The notes under the pieces are model-generated. The model did not search any database, was not told where the DNA came from, and saw nothing but the letters and a program-made list of their open reading frames with translations. The position numbers and the translations under genes are program-made. From Heterobasidion occidentale (lineage: Eukaryota; Basidiomycota; Agaricomycetes; Russulales; Bondarzewiaceae), in NCBI GenBank assembly GCA_039111635.1, contig JBCAQO010000011.1, forward strand, positions 1,550,001-1,614,000: DNA of 64,000 bases. The letters are read 5' to 3'. This document shows positions 1-12,161 of the stretch, piece after piece (within the stretch, counting starts at the first letter, position 1; each line of letters opens with the position of its first letter).

Positions 1-77
1 GGGTCAAAGAGAGATCTTACAGCTCTGGGTTATTGTACCACTTGCTGTCTAGTAGAGGGGGTGCGAGTAGAGGGTGG

Positions 78-1633
78 TCAAGGGAGAGTGGGGAGATTCC
101 GCGTTGGGCTCTCTAATATAGGCCCTGCTTCGTTTGGTCCTGCTTGGCCAATCTGCTGGGTTTGAATCTCTTGCCATCGCTGTTCCTCTCTGGATGTTTC
201 TGGTTCCAACTCCGCGATAGGTGATCGGCCAAGATCATCTCTGGTGTCCATGGCATTGGGATCGATAGTTAATCGGCCAAGATTACTGTCGGTGTCCTTC
301 CATAACAATTCGCTGGTTGGAGTGGTTCTCCAAGGGGCTTCGTTCGTCGAAGCGCTGCCCGCTGTGCTCGAGTGGGGCGTAGGGTATCCTGTTTCCTGCG
401 GTATCGTAATAGATAGCGCTGGCCGTTCTGTGCGTGTGTTTAGACTGTCAATATCCATGCCACCTGGTAGCCGTCCAGGGGTGTCTTTAATTGATAGGTC
501 TTCTAATTCTTCGGCCATGTCGAATTTTCGTGCTCGTCTTCGGAGGTTATCTGTATATCTCCGTCAGAGTCGGGGGTACTAGGGGTACGAGGGGGTGTGT
601 CCTCGTCTGAGTCGATGTCTCTTGCCGAGATGCACCAGGCGCCGCTTCCATGTGGTGTGTATGGTGTGGGGGGCGTTCGTTTCGCGGGTGCGGAGGAAGG
701 GGTGAGTCCTGTTGACGAGTAGGACATTTCTGATCCTGTCCCTTCTTCTTCTTCGGGGTTCGTGGAGAGGGGTCCTTTCCTCCATTCTCCATTGACGCTG
801 TCTAGGTCCATGGCGTCTTCGTATTCTTCTCCGTCCGGCGAGTAATCCGAGCCTTCGTCCATGTAGTCTTCATCGGCGTTTTGATAAGACGTGTCTTCTA
901 ATTCCGGTGTGTGAACCGAGCCTTCTTCTGATCCGTCGTCTTCGTCGGCATTTTGACGAAGTGAATCTTTTTCCAAGCGAGTCCCTTGGTCATTTGTCTC
1001 TCCAGGTCCTTGACTGCGCGGTATCTCCAATTTGATACTTGTTCATCCGCATTCTTCCTGGCCCATGTTGATTTCTGGGATTTCCTTGACTCGTGTTTGA
1101 CTCCAGGGGAATATGTCGATGTGCGAGAGGAAGAGGAAGGGGCCACCTTCGTTTCCTGAGCGCGTTCGCGTTTATTCGTCTGAGTGCTCTTTCCTAGACT
1201 CTCTGTGTCATAGGTGAGGTTCTTCCCTTGTCGATGCATAATGATCTGTCCACTGGGTAACAATGGTTGGGCTTTCTTGAGTCCCAACCTGATTTCCGCC
1301 GGTCGCGCCGGTAGCTAGGAGCCGTCTTCCTAGCTTTGTTTTCCTGAGCTTTCGCCTGTATTCTTCATCCACCATGGATGCTCGTATGTGTGCGACCGTG
1401 GCTCCCGTGGCTAGTAGTTTCTTCCCTATTGGGTGAACGAGTAACTTGCGCCTTATGGATTCTTCCTGTATAGCGGTTTCTGCCTGTTTAACCGTTAGTC
1501 CTGCGCCTAGTAGTTTCTTTCCTGCTGATGTCTGTGTCAGCTTCCGTCTCGAGGTTTCTTCCTGTATTGTGGTCTCCGCTTGTTTGACCGTTAAACCTGC
1601 GTCGAGTAGTTTCTTCCCTGCCGAGGTCTTCAT
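78..1633 (-). pseudogene. Element 1 ORF3 (post-pol protein), frameshifted
   Basis: A third ORF downstream of pol, in several frames. The N-terminal part (1633 down to about 1300) holds 3.5 copies of a roughly 32-residue repeat built on the motif S/PxGKKLLxxGxTVxxAxxxxxEExxRRKL. Next comes a basic Ser/Thr-rich stretch, then a long acidic region rich in D, E, S and P. Its ATG (1631-1633) overlaps the pol stop codon (1633-1635) as TAATG, an arrangement compatible with termination-reinitiation. Element 2 carries a fuller version. I recognise no domain and the function is unknown; similarity to other databases was not tested. Confidence 0.7.
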
Positions 1634-4600
1634 TAGCCGAATTTCTGTCGCACAGTTCCACTATCTGGTTTCTGTCGAGTGCGAGTTGTAATTCCCGAGT
1701 AGACGGCCATGCCTCGGACTGCCAGTGGGTATTTCCTGTGGAAGTCGCTAACTTCCTCCTTTGCGTTCTTGACCGCGTCCGCTGATTCCCATGAGTTGTC
1801 GGATTCCGGGTACCCTTTCCATTTGACTAGGTATTGTAGGGTCTTCCAACGTCCAAAGCGGCGGGATGCTATGATTCTTTCGACCTCAAATTCTTCCTGT
1901 CCTTCGATGAGGTCGGGTGGAGGTTTCCTATAGTTTGGACCGTGAGTGGTGTTCTCCTTGTACATGGTTAACCGCGAGGCATGGAAGACGTTGTGTATCT
2001 TCCTCCAATTCTTCGGCAATTCTAGCCGATAGTTAACCGTTCCTATGGTGTCCAAAATCTTGAATGGCCCAAATCTTTTTGGCCTTAACTTCTCCGAGGG
2101 GTGATCCGTGTGTATGTTCTTTCCGTCGAGCCATACTTGATCGCCTTTCTTGAATGGGGGAAGTTCTACCCCAAACTTGTCGTGCTGAGTCTTCATGGAT
2201 TCTGCTGCAATTTCCAAACTGGCCTTTGCTTCTTGCTGTGCTTTCTTTAACAGTTCTAGGCGCTTGTCGGCAGTGGGTACATTTGTGTTTCCGACGATTG
2301 CAGGGTAAGCTCTTGGTTGGTATCCATGAAGGAGCTCGAACGGCGAGATCTTTGTCGCCGAGTGCTGGTGTGAGTTGTGGGCATATTCTGCATAGGGAAT
2401 AAGTTCGGCCCAGTCGTCCTGTGTGGAGCTGCAAAATGCCCTGAGGTATTGCTCCAGTTCCTGGTTCATCCGTTCCGTTGCTCCATCCGTCTGTGGGTGG
2501 TAGCCGTGCTAAGGGATGACTTGATTCCTAATTCTTCTAGTAGCGCCTGTGCTACTTTAGACGCAAATTGTGTTCCGCGGTCCGAAATTATCTTGTCCGG
2601 TAATCCGTACCGTCGCCATGTGTGATCTAAGAGTAATTTCGCCGTTCCGTCGGAATCGATCGTCTTCTTGCAAGGGGTGATGATCGTTGTCTTCGTTAAC
2701 CGATCCGTGACCACGTGTATCGAGTCGTATCCATTTGACTCCGGGAGATCTGTAATAAATCCATTGTGATTGTTCCGAATGGTCGGTCCGGTATCTCCGT
2801 AGGCTGTAACGGCACCATTGTCGGGTGTGTGTCGTTCTTCGTTGATTGACATATTGCGCATCCTTCCACGTATTGTTGTACCGTGTTAGACATTCCGGGC
2901 CAAGTATAGTCTTGACCGACTGACGCCAGGGTACCTCTAACTCCTGGATGTCCCGCTGTTCGGTTGTCGTGATGCCGTTTGATTATGTCCCTTCGTAGTT
3001 CTCCGTTTGACGGTACGTAAACCTTTCCGCGATGTAGTACGAGGCCGTCCTCTTCGTTCCATTCCTGCAAGCCTTTCTTGAGGGATCTTGGTCCGAGTTC
3101 ATTGACCTGTTTCAGTATTTCCAATAGCCAGGGGTCTTCCCTGTTTCCTGCTATGATGCGGTCCCTAAGCTCCGTCTCAATCATGGTAACCGCCGTTCTT
3201 CCCGTTGCCCTAAGGTGGAAGATCTTCTGTGGATCGAGAGGTTCTATCAGATCTGTTGCGCCGAGATGGACAGATCTGATGTTTGTTGCTTCTGTGAAGG
3301 GGGTCCGGGAGTTTGGCTGGGTTGATTTATCGAAAATTTCCGGCCCGAGGAGGACTTCTCCCGAATTGTCTAATTCCACCCCCTCTTTATGGTCTGGCCT
3401 CCGAGACAGACCGTCTGATTTATTCGTGGTCCCCGCCTTGTGTGTGAGTTTGTAGTCGAAGCGTGACAAATAAAGCGACCACCGGGCTTGTCGACGATTT
3501 AGTTTCTGTGATGTCCTGAACCATTCCAGATTCTTATGATCGGTCCAGACGTCGACCTGGTGTGTGGCGCCTTCCAAGTAATGTCTCCATGCTTCGAACG
3601 ACCGTACTACCGCCAGAAGTTCCTTGTCGTATATTGGGTAGTTTCGTTCTGCGGGTGCAAGGGATTTCGATATATAGGCACATGGGTGCCACTTGCCGTC
3701 CTTGGCCTGTTGTGAGAGTACTGCACCTGTAGCAAAATCAGAGGCATCGCATTCGATGCGGAATGGCTGTTCCCGTATCCGGCATGATTAGTACAGGTGA
3801 CTCGGTGAATGCTTTCCTAAGCTGTTGGAAAGCCTGCTCGCATCCTGGGGTCCATACCCAGGCGTGTTCCTTCTGTGTTAACTCGAATAGCGGTCGTGCT
3901 ACTTTCGAGTAATCCTTTATAAATCTGCGATAAAAATTGCAGAATCCAAGGAAGGACTGTACTTCCTTGACGCGAGTGGGCGTCGGCCACTGCGCGATTC
4001 CTTCTACCTTGACTGGATCCATTTCCAGGTGTCCATGCGATATGACGTACCCAGGTACGTCAGTTTATTCTTGTGGAAATGGCATTTCGATGGCTGCAGG
4101 TAGAGATCGTTGTCCTTCAATATTTGGAGGACCTGCCGTACGATTCGGATGTGTTCTTCCATGGTTTGGTGAATACCAAGATGTCGTCCATGTAGATCGC
4201 AACCTTCCCCGAGTAGATGAGGTCCTTGAAGAGCGAGTTCATCATGGTTTGGAAGGTGGCCGGCGAGTTCGTTAATCCGAAGTACATGACGAGGGGTTCG
4301 TACATTCCTAGATTCGTTAGGAATGCCGCCTTGTGAATATCCTTCTCGAACATCTTTATGTTGTTGAACCCTGTGTCAACGTCCATGAGCGAGAGGTATT
4401 CCGCATCCTTGAGTAGGTCTAAAAGTTTGTGGATTATCGGCAGGGTGTACTTTTTCTTTATGGTTATCTCGTTTAACCGTCGATAATCCATGACTGGCCG
4501 CAATTTTTCCGTTCTTCTTTTTAACGAAAAAGAAGGGTGATGCGATGTGTGACTTGGATTCCCTGATGAATCCCTTGGCCAGATTTTCCTCGATAAATTT

Positions 4601-6548
4601 CTTGAGCTCGGCCTGTTCGATAGGACTTAGACTGTAGAGTTTGGGGCGTAACGAGTGTTCCATGCCCTCCTTGATGTCAATATGATGGTCCCATGGTCTT
4701 TCCGGTGGGAGCCGTCCTTTGGGTCGTCCGGTGAATACTTCTTTGTAGTCCCAGTATTCCTTTGGTACGATTTCTTCGAATGATAACTCCGGCTTTCCCT
4801 TTGCGGCTTCTTCCGCTAAGCGCTGTGAGTTAGTATGCTTGGTCTGTTTCTTTGGTTCCAGCTCGAGCGGTGTCTTCGCGCTTGCCTCTAGGCTGCGACT
4901 TATCCTTGAATTCTTTGCGCGCGCCCCAAGGCTGCGACTGATTTTCCTTGTCTTCACGCGTGCCCCTAGGCCGCGATTTGTCTTCGCGCGTACCCCAAGG
5001 TCGCGACTTTCTTCGCGCATGCCCCAAGGCTGCGACTTTTCCTGGGTTTCGGCTCTGTGGATGTCTACTCCTTCCTCGGAGTCGTTGTATAGTTCCAGTG
5101 CTTCTAGAGCTCCCGTTTCTAGGTACCTGACGAGGTATACTCCATCTTCGTCTAGGTTCGTGGAGGAAAGTGCGGGCTTGCCGCTACCGTCTTCCGTTGC
5201 ATCTTCTTCGGCCATGTTGGGGGCTTCCATTTGTTTAGCCCGAGCGCGAAGATGCGCATTCAACCTTCGGGTCGTGAACCCCGGATCTTTAGGTATTGTC
5301 CGCGGATGTGGTACTGTGGTGTTTTCCCACTTTCCGGCCTGTCCTAGGTATTCCCCCTTTTGTGATGGGATGCTGTAGTCCCGGCGCTGATAGCCCTCGG
5401 CCTCTATCCTGTTCTCCTCGAGGGTGGGAATATTGTCTTCTTCCTAAGGCTCTTTTGGCCTTGACCGGCCCTCCTTGTATTAGACAGGAGGGTGGGCATC
5501 TCGTGAGGTGCAGCCCGTAGGCATGCCAGTCGACTTCTGGGTTGTGCTTTAACAACCAGTCGGTTCCTAGAATCACGTCCTCCTTTCCTATGTCCGAGAC
5601 AATAGTAAGGTTCGTTCCTGGTGCGTTCCGCGATTTTCTCCGTGAATGCGAACGCCTATGTTTACCCGTGCGGTAATGTTTCCTAGTGATTCTCCTCCCA
5701 CATGATTTATGGGGATGGGTCGAGTGGGGATGGTCGCAACTCGATGTTTCTCTACGAACGGCGATTAATGAAGTTGCCGGTTGCTCCACTGTCGATTAAC
5801 GCAGTGGTTCTTGCCGTCCTATTGAGTCCTATGAGATCTATCTCAATTCGAAGTGATGGTGCCCCTGTTTTTACAATCTGAGAGATCGAAGAGATCGAGA
5901 TGGCTGGTCTGGGATCTTCTTCGACCTCTGCTTCTTCGCATAAGTGTGCGATTGGCGAGAACCGATTGCTTGTCGGAATAGGCGTTGGCTGGCACCTATC
6001 CGAGATCTGTTCCAAGAGATGCTGTATTTCCGAAGCTTCCGTGAGCTTCTTTTCCTGGTATCGGTTCCGTTCTGGGGTTCCTTGCATCCTTTCCCATAGG
6101 GTTTTCTTCGGCTTCTTGTTCCTTCGGTTTGGGCAGTTCCTTGCCCAGTGTCCTGGTTCACTGCAACTAAACAAATGTCGTTGTCAGTACCTTCACGCTT
6201 CCTTTTCCTTCCCTGGTATGGCGATAGGATTGGTCTGTAAGCTTCTTGAAAAGCTTCTTCTTCCATTGACTCCGCGTGCTTCCCTGTTTGAGTTATTAGA
6301 TCTTCAAAACGATCTGGTACTCCGTCCTGAAGGACTCGCACGGCGAGTTCTTTCTTGAGTCCTCTCAGGTAGTATTTCTTTTTGAGTTGGTCGTCTGCTC
6401 TGGCTAGGAGGGCGACCACCCCGAATCTCTGCGTGTACTGGACCCAATTTCTGTTTCCTTGAGTGACTTTCAGTAGTCGGTCTGGTACGCTGGGCAGTCG
6501 AAAGGCTTTGTCCGGGGGTTCCGGTTCCGGGGTCTTGGCGGTACTCAT
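1633..6548 (-). pseudogene. Element 1 Gag-Pol polyprotein, multiply frameshifted
   Basis: Read on the minus strand from the likely Gag ATG at 6546-6548. Recognisable parts in order: a Gag tail with a CCHC zinc knuckle (CxxCxxxxHxxxxC near 6150), an aspartic protease with IDSGATG (about 5785), a repeat-rich linker (4850-5050), RT with FGLTNSPATFQ (about 4260) and YMDDI (about 4200), RNase H, and integrase with an HHCC zinc finger (about 2900-3000), followed by the catalytic region, a GPY/F motif and a chromodomain (about 1760-1900). The frame shifts several times, for example near 5290, 4500, 4117, 4022 and 2700. Pol ends with TAA at 1633-1635. It is a dead copy, but each domain can be placed by comparison with element 2. 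Confidence 0.9.
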
Positions 6549-6859
6549 CTTCGCTGGCTGGGCGAAGGTTGGAGTAGTGGGGCGTGATCCGGATAGAGAT
6601 GGGGAACGTAACGTATCCGTCCCTTTCGAGTAGGTATCGATATGGAGGATGATGGAGTAGCGGTCTGAACAAACTGTCGGTGATTTGGTTAAGCGCACTG
6701 CTAATGACCTCGGGTGGTTCTGCTACAAGGGTGATGGAGAGTGTGTGCGTTCGGCGTAAATCGCCTTCGTGTAAATGGAAGGTGATGACGCCGACGATCT
6801 CGGTATTTGGGGAGGGTAGTCCGTCCAGAGTGAGGCAGGGGCAGGTGAGCTCGTTCAAG

Positions 6860-7664
6860 TGTTAAGACCTGGTCTTCGCACGTGATGTGCCAGGAGGCTC
6901 CTGAGTCACTGAGGGACGTGCCAAATCCAAGTACGTCCGATGAAGGCACCAGCGGCTACTTGAGTGCGTAGTTCGGGATGTACGAGGGATTCGTGATGGT
7001 ATCGTGTCTCCAGGAATGCACAAAGGTTTTCCCACAGATGTGCGGGTACGACCTGATGCGGACCTGGATGGCAGTAGATATGCTGCCACTAAAGTCGAGA
7101 TAGAATACTGCTAGTCCTGTGTAGAACTCAGCCAGTATTGAGATGATGACTGAGTGGTTGAGGATGACGATAGAGAGAAGTGCAGGGCAAGTTAAACCAA
7201 TGCTCAAGCAGATGTTCTATTGACAATCAAGAGTCTGGCCTATTGGCAAAGACTATGATATAGCAGAGGTATGGCTAGTACCAAAGGTCAAGAGTAAGAA
7301 CAGGTGGGGAGTAACAAAGGTGAACGAGCTGGCGATACAGGTATCTGGCTCGTTCTACATATACGCGATCCGCTTTAGGGCAAGATCTACAGAAGGTCTG
7401 TGCTCAAGGTACCAAATAGAAGCAAACGATCAACGATCGGAATGATGTAATCTATGATGCGATCAGAGAAGCATGATGCAATCAATGATGTCAGTGATGT
7501 AACTGATCGTTAATCCAGGAACGAAAGATAAGATAAGATAACTCAATGTCCGTTGGTGAAGTCAAGGGGTCGGTCACCGGGTATAGGTCGTATCCGTTGG
7601 TCATAGACCGCGTGTCATATGATCAGGTGATCATATCTCATGTGTTATGAGCCGGCTCTTAACA
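6860..7664 (-). repeat. 5' LTR of element 1 (LTR A)
   Basis: 805 bp, starting TGTTAAGA and ending TCTTAACA, a perfect 8-bp terminal inverted repeat of TG...CA type. It aligns over its full length with LTRs B and C. It is visibly more diverged from them than they are from each other (for example in 6895-7000), so element 1 belongs to a different sublineage or insertion event. The TATA box seen in B and C as TATATATA is TACATATA here. The self-primer complement TGAACGAGCT lies at 7321-7330. Confidence 0.95.
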
Positions 7665-7729
7665 CAGGGAAGAACAACCCTCCAGTGATACACTTGATGG
7701 CGAGGGTGAACAGTCCTCCCATCAGTGCC
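7665..7729 (-). other. 60-bp remnant of element 3 plus left TSD of element 2
   Basis: This short stretch separates the 5' LTR of element 1 from the 3' LTR of element 2. When element 2 is removed at its target duplication, the minus strand reads continuously from 16640 into this piece in one open frame, with a peptide like GALMGGLFTLAIKCITGG. I therefore interpret it as the 3' end of element 3, cut off by the two younger insertions. From memory this peptide is common near the 3' ends of basidiomycete gypsy elements, which I could not check. Confidence 0.6.
7725..7729. repeat. Left target-site duplication of element 2 (GTGCC)
   Basis: GTGCC immediately left of LTR B matches GTGCC immediately right of LTR C (16622-16626). 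This is the 5-bp duplication expected for Ty3/gypsy integration. Confidence 0.93.
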
Positions 7730-8530
7730 TGTTAAGACCTGGTCTTTGCACGTGATGTGCCAGGAGGCTCCTGAGTCACTGAGGGACGTGCCAAATCCAA
7801 GTGCGTCCGATGAAAGCACCGGCGGCTAACTGTGTGCGTAATTCGGAATGCACGAGAGATTCGTGATGGTATCGTGTCTCTAGGAAAGCACAAAGGTTTT
7901 CCCACAGGTGTGAGGGTACGACCTGATGCGGACCTGGATGACAGTAGATATGCTGCCCACTAAAGTCGAGATAGAATACTGCTAGTCCTGTGTAGAACTC
8001 AGCCAGTATTGAGATGACGACTGAGTGGTTGAGGATGATAGAGAGAAGCGCAGGGCAAGTCAAACCGATGCTCAAGCAGATGTTCTATTGACAATCAAGA
8101 GTCTGGCCTATGGCAAAGACTATGATGTAGCAGAGGTATGGCTAGTACCAAAGGTCAAGAGTAAGAACAGGTGGGGAGTAACAAAGGTGAACGAGCTGGC
8201 GATACAGGTATCTGGCTCGTTCTATATATACGCGATCTGCTTTAGGGCAAGATCTACAGAAGGTCTGTGCTTAAGGCACCAAATAGAAGCAAACGATCAA
8301 CGATCGAGATGATGTAATCTATGATGCATCAGAGAAGCATGATGCAATCAATGATGTCAGTGATGTAACTGATCGTTAATCCAGGAACGAAAGATAAGAT
8401 AAGATAACTCAATGTCTGTTGGTGAAGTCAAGGGGTCGGTCACCGGGTATAGGTCATATCCGTTGGTCATAGACCGCATGTCATATGATCAGGTGATCAT
8501 ATATCATGTGTTATGAGCCGGCTCTTAACA
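7730..8530 (-). repeat. 3' LTR of element 2 (LTR B)
   Basis: 801 bp, TGTTAAGA...TCTTAACA. Near-identical to LTR C; C carries extra 3-, 1-, 5- and 1-bp segments. The TATA-like TATATATA is at 8223-8230 and the self-primer complement TGAACGAGCT is about 30 bp to its left. Confidence 0.97.
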
Positions 8531-8542
8531 CCACCCCCTTTC
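8531..8542 (-). other. Polypurine tract of element 2
   Basis: The plus strand reads CCACCCCCTTTC directly next to LTR B, so the element strand has GAAAGGGGGTGG abutting its 3' LTR. This is the expected position and composition for the plus-strand primer. Confidence 0.8.
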
Positions 8543-8709
8543 TAACCTCGGCCTCACATATAACGCAATGGGTAATGGCGTTCGGTTGTGCGATATGTAG
8601 GCCAAGGCAGAAGTCGGGTAGTGCTTTGCAATGATAGAGTGGGGATTGACTAGGCGTGAGTCAGGCGAAGGGGAAGCATAATGATGCATGGTCCGGGACG
8701 TTGGTTTGA

Positions 8710-8931
8710 CTAGCGTCTAGCCGGTGTCGGTGGGCGTGGCATAGGTGGAACCGGGAGTGACGGTAAAGACGGTGATGAGGAGGTTTCCGGACTGGTGGGG
8801 AAAACCTGAGGGGATGGTTCCGACGGTGTGTGTGCGTATGTGTCGATGTCGTGCAGAGCGCGGAGCGCGAGTTCGAGCATGACTTTGACTGCGTTGTATA
8901 TGGCAACGCGCGGGTCCCGTTCGTTAGGCAT
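8710..8931 (-). CDS. Possible small Pro-rich ORF of element 2
   Basis: A 73-codon ORF starting with ATG 26 nt after the ORF3 stop. It encodes a short helical-looking start followed by a Pro/Ser-rich tail. The matching part of element 1 is outside the window, so conservation cannot be judged. It may be chance coding in the 3' untranslated region. The remaining 8543-8709 holds nothing recognisable. Confidence 0.25.
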   Translation of the reverse strand: MPNERDPRVAIYNAVKVMLELALRALHDIDTYAHTPSEPSPQVFPTSPETSSSPSLPSLPVPPMPRPPTPARR

Positions 8932-8956
8932 TCTCTTGGGGGTCGATAGGAGAGAT

Positions 8957-10611
8957 TTAGTGTTTGTACAGCTCTGGGTTATTGTACCACTTGCTGTCTA
9001 GTAGAGGGGGTGCGAGTAGAGGGTGGTCAAGGGAGAGTGGGGAGATTCCAGGTGTTGGGCTCTCTAATATAGGCCCTGCTTCGTTTGGTCCTGCTTGGCC
9101 AATCTGCTGGATTTGAATCTCTTGCCATCGCTGTTCCCTCTGCATTTCTGGTTCCAACTCCGCAATAGGCGATCGGCCAAGATCGTCTTTGGTGTCCATG
9201 GCTTCGGAGTCGATAGTTAATTGGCCAAGATTACTTTCAACGTCTTTCCATAGCAGTTCGCTAGTTGGGGTGGTTCTCCAAGGGGCTTCGTCTGTTGAAG
9301 CGCTGCTCATAGTGCTTGAGCAAGGGGTAGGGTAATCCGTTTCCTGCGGTATCTCGATAGATAGCGCTGGCCGTTCTTTGTGTGTGTCTAGCCTGTCAAT
9401 ATCCATGCCACCTGGTAGCCGTCCAGGGGTGTCTTTAATTGATAGGTCTTCGAGTTCTTCGGCCACATCGGATTCGTGTTGCTCATCTTCGGAGTTTACC
9501 TGTATGTCTCCGTCAGAGTCAGGGGTACTGGGGGGCGAGGAGGGTGTGTCCTTGTCCGAGTCGATGTCTTTTGCTGAGACGCGCCAAGTGTCGCTTCCAT
9601 ATGGTGTGTATGGCGTGGGGGGTGTTTGTTCGTGGGTGCGGGGGAAGGGATGAGTCCTGTCAGTGAGTAGGACGTTTCGAGTCCGTTCCTTCTTCTTCCT
9701 CAAAAACCGCGGAGAGGGGTCCTTTCCTCCATTCTCCACTGACACTATTTGGGTCCATAGCGTCTTCGTATTCTTCTTTGTCCGGCGAGTGATCCGAGCC
9801 TTCATCCATATAGTCTTCATCGGCGTTTGATAAGACATGTCTTCTGGTTCCGGAGTGTAGTCTGAGCCTTCTTCTGATTCGTCGTCCTCGTCGGCATTTT
9901 GACGCAGTGAATCCTTCTTCCAAGCGAGTCCCTTGGTCATTTGTCTCTCCAGGTCCTTGACTGCGCGGTATCTCCAATTTGATACTTGTTTGTCCGCATT
10001 CTTCCTGGCCCATGTTGATTTCTGGGATTTCCTTGACTCGTGTTTGACTCCAGGGGAATATGTCGATGTGCGAGAGGAAGAGGAAGGGGCCACCTTCGTT
10101 TCCTGAGCGCGTTCGCGTTTATTCGTCTGAGTGCTCTTTCCTAGACTCTCTGTGTCGTAGGTGAGGTTCTTCCCTTGTCGATGCGTAATGATCTGTCCAC
10201 TGGGTAACAATGGTTGGGCTTTCTTGAGTCCCAACCTGATTTCTGCCGGTGTGCGCCGGTAGCTAGGAGCCGTCTTCCTAGCTTTGTTTTCCTGAGCTTT
10301 CGCCTGTATTCTTCATCCACCATGGATGCTCGTATGTGTGCGACCGTGGCTCCCGTGGCTAGTAGTTTCTTCCCTATTGGGTGAACGAGTAACTTGCGCC
10401 TTATGGATTCTTCCTGTATAGCGGTTTCTGCCTGTTTAACCGTTAGTCCTGCGCCTAGTAGTTTCTTTCCTGCTGATGTCTGTGTCAGCTTCCGTCTCGA
10501 GGTTTCTTCCTGTATTGTGGTCTCCGCTTGTTTGACCGTTAAACCTGCGTCGAGTAGTTTCTTCCCTGCCGAGGTCTTCATTAGCCGAATTTGTCTGTCG
10601 CACAGTTCCAC
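8957..10611 (-). CDS. Element 2 ORF3: tandem-repeat plus acidic post-pol protein
   Basis: Read from ATG at 10611. The first 115 or so codons contain the same AGKKLL-type repeat as element 1 (three full units and a partial). A one-base frame change near 10250 leads into a 425-codon frame (10234-8957). That frame has a basic segment, then an acidic Ser/Asp/Glu-rich region with internal near-repeats of NADED, and a C-terminus ending NPELYKH. ORF3 follows the chromodomain of pol and overlaps the pol reading frame. No domain is recognised. Persistence of coding character in both copies suggests it was translated when the element was active. Its role (structural, accessory or targeting) is unknown. 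Confidence 0.6.
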
Positions 10612-12157
10612 TATCTGGTTTCTGTCGAGTGCGAGTTGTAATTCCCGAATAGAGCCCCATGCCTCGGACTGCCAGTGGGTATTTCCTGTGGAAGTCGCTA
10701 ACTTCCTCCTTTGCGTTCTTGACCGCGTCCGCTGATTCCCATGAGTTGTCGGATTCCGGGTACCCTTTCCATTTGACTAGGTATTGTAGGGTCTTCCAAC
10801 GTCCAAAGCGGCGGGATGCTATAATTCTTTCGACCTCAAATTCTTCCTGTCCTTCGATGAGGTCGGGTGGAGGTTTCCTATAGTTTGGACCGTGAGTGGT
10901 GTTCTCCTTGTACATGGTTAACCGCGAGGCATGGAAGACATTGTGTATCTTCCTCCAATTCTTCGGCAATTCCAGCCGATAGTTAACCGTTCCTATGGTG
11001 TCCAAAATCTTGAATGGCCCAAATCTTTTTGGCCTTAACTTCTCCGAGGGGTGATCCGTGTGTATGTTCTTTCCGTCGAGCCATACTTGATCGCCTTTCT
11101 TGAATGGGGGAAGTTCTACCCCAAACTTGTCGTGCTGAGTCTTCATGGATTCTGCTGCAATTTCCAAACTGGCCTTTGCTTCTTGCTGTGCTTTCTTTAA
11201 CAGTTCTAGGCGCTTGTCGGCAGTGGGTACATTTGTGTTTCCGACGATTGCAGGGTAAGCTCTTGGTTGGTATCCATGAAGGAGCTCGAACGGCGAGATC
11301 TTTGTCGCCGAGTGCTGGTGTGAGTTGTGGGCATATTCCGCATAGGGAATAAGTTCGGCCCAGTCGTCCTGTGTGGAGCTGCAAAATGCCCTGAGGTATT
11401 GCTCCAGTTCCTGGTTCATCCGTTCCGTTGCTCCATCCGTCTGTGGGTGGTAGGCCGTGCTAAGGGATGACTTGATTCCTAATTCTTCTAGTAGCGCTTG
11501 TGCTACTTTAGACGCAAATTGTGTTCCGCGGTCCGAAATTATCTTGTCCGGTAATCCGTACCGTCGCCATGTGTGATCTAAGAGTAATTTCGCCGTTCCG
11601 TCGGAATCGATCGTCTTCTTGCAAGGGGTGATGATCGTTGTCTTCGTTAACCGATCCGTGACCACGTGTATTGAGTCGTATCCATTTGACTCCGGGAGAT
11701 CTGTAATAAAATCCATAGTGATTGTTCCGAATGGTCGGTCCGGTATCTCCGTAGGCTGTAACGGCACCATTGTCGGGTGTGTGTCGTTCTTCGTTGATTG
11801 ACATATTGCGCATCCTTCCACGTATTGTTGTACCGTGTTAGACATTCCGGGCCAAGTATAGTCTTGACCGACTGACGCCAGGGTACCTCTAACTCCTGGA
11901 TGTCCCGCTGTTCGGTTGTCGTGATGTCGTTTGATTATGTCCCTTCGTAGTTCTCCGTTTGACGGTACGTAAACCTTTCCGTGATGTAGTACAAGGCCGT
12001 CCTCTTCGTTCCATTCCTGCAAGCCTTTCTTGAGGGATCTTGGTCCGAGTTCATTGACCTGTTTCAGTATTTCCAATAGCCAGGGGTCTTCCCTGTTTCC
12101 TGCTATGATGCGGTCCCTAAGCTCCGTCTCGATCATGGTAACCGCCGTTCTTCCCAT
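10436..12157 (-). pseudogene. Element 2 integrase with chromodomain (pol 3' block)
   Basis: A long open block of 573 codons. It starts near the end of the RNase H-integrase spacer. Domains in order: an HHCC zinc finger (HxxxxxGHPG ... CxxC, residues about 75-130); a catalytic core with the DDE residues (TMDF, SDRGTQF and the Glu in [13 protein letters not shown]); a GPY/F module (about 370-410); and a chromodomain (about 435-490, with YLVKWKGYPESDNSWE). Chromodomains in this group bind histone marks and steer integration, an established family property. The domain looks intact, but the upstream frame is broken near 12160-12300, so the polyprotein cannot be made. The last 50 codons overlap the ORF3 repeat in another frame. 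Confidence 0.9.
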
Positions 12158-12161
12158 TGCC

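Larger units (their letters stand above)
1..7664 (-). mobile_element. Ty3/gypsy chromovirus, element 1 (3' end outside window)
   Basis: A minus-strand LTR retrotransposon of the same family as element 2 (7730-16621). Its 5' LTR is at 6860-7664. The internal region runs leftwards through Gag, protease, RT, RNase H, integrase with chromodomain, and a post-pol ORF3, and leaves the window before the 3' LTR. All reading frames are broken by small indels at positions different from those in element 2, so the copies decayed independently. The right flank starts CAGGG, which would be its target duplication; the partner copy lies outside the window. It is inserted 60 bp from element 2 in the 3' part of older element 3. 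Confidence 0.95.

Noticed and set aside
4839..5378. 179-codon plus-strand ORF across element 1
   Set aside because: It is antisense to the repeat-rich Gag-Pol linker; its Arg/Pro/Phe repeats mirror the coding repeats.
8957..10234. Host gene lying between two LTRs
   Set aside because: The same reading frame is present in element 1 at the same place after pol, so it belongs to the retroelement.
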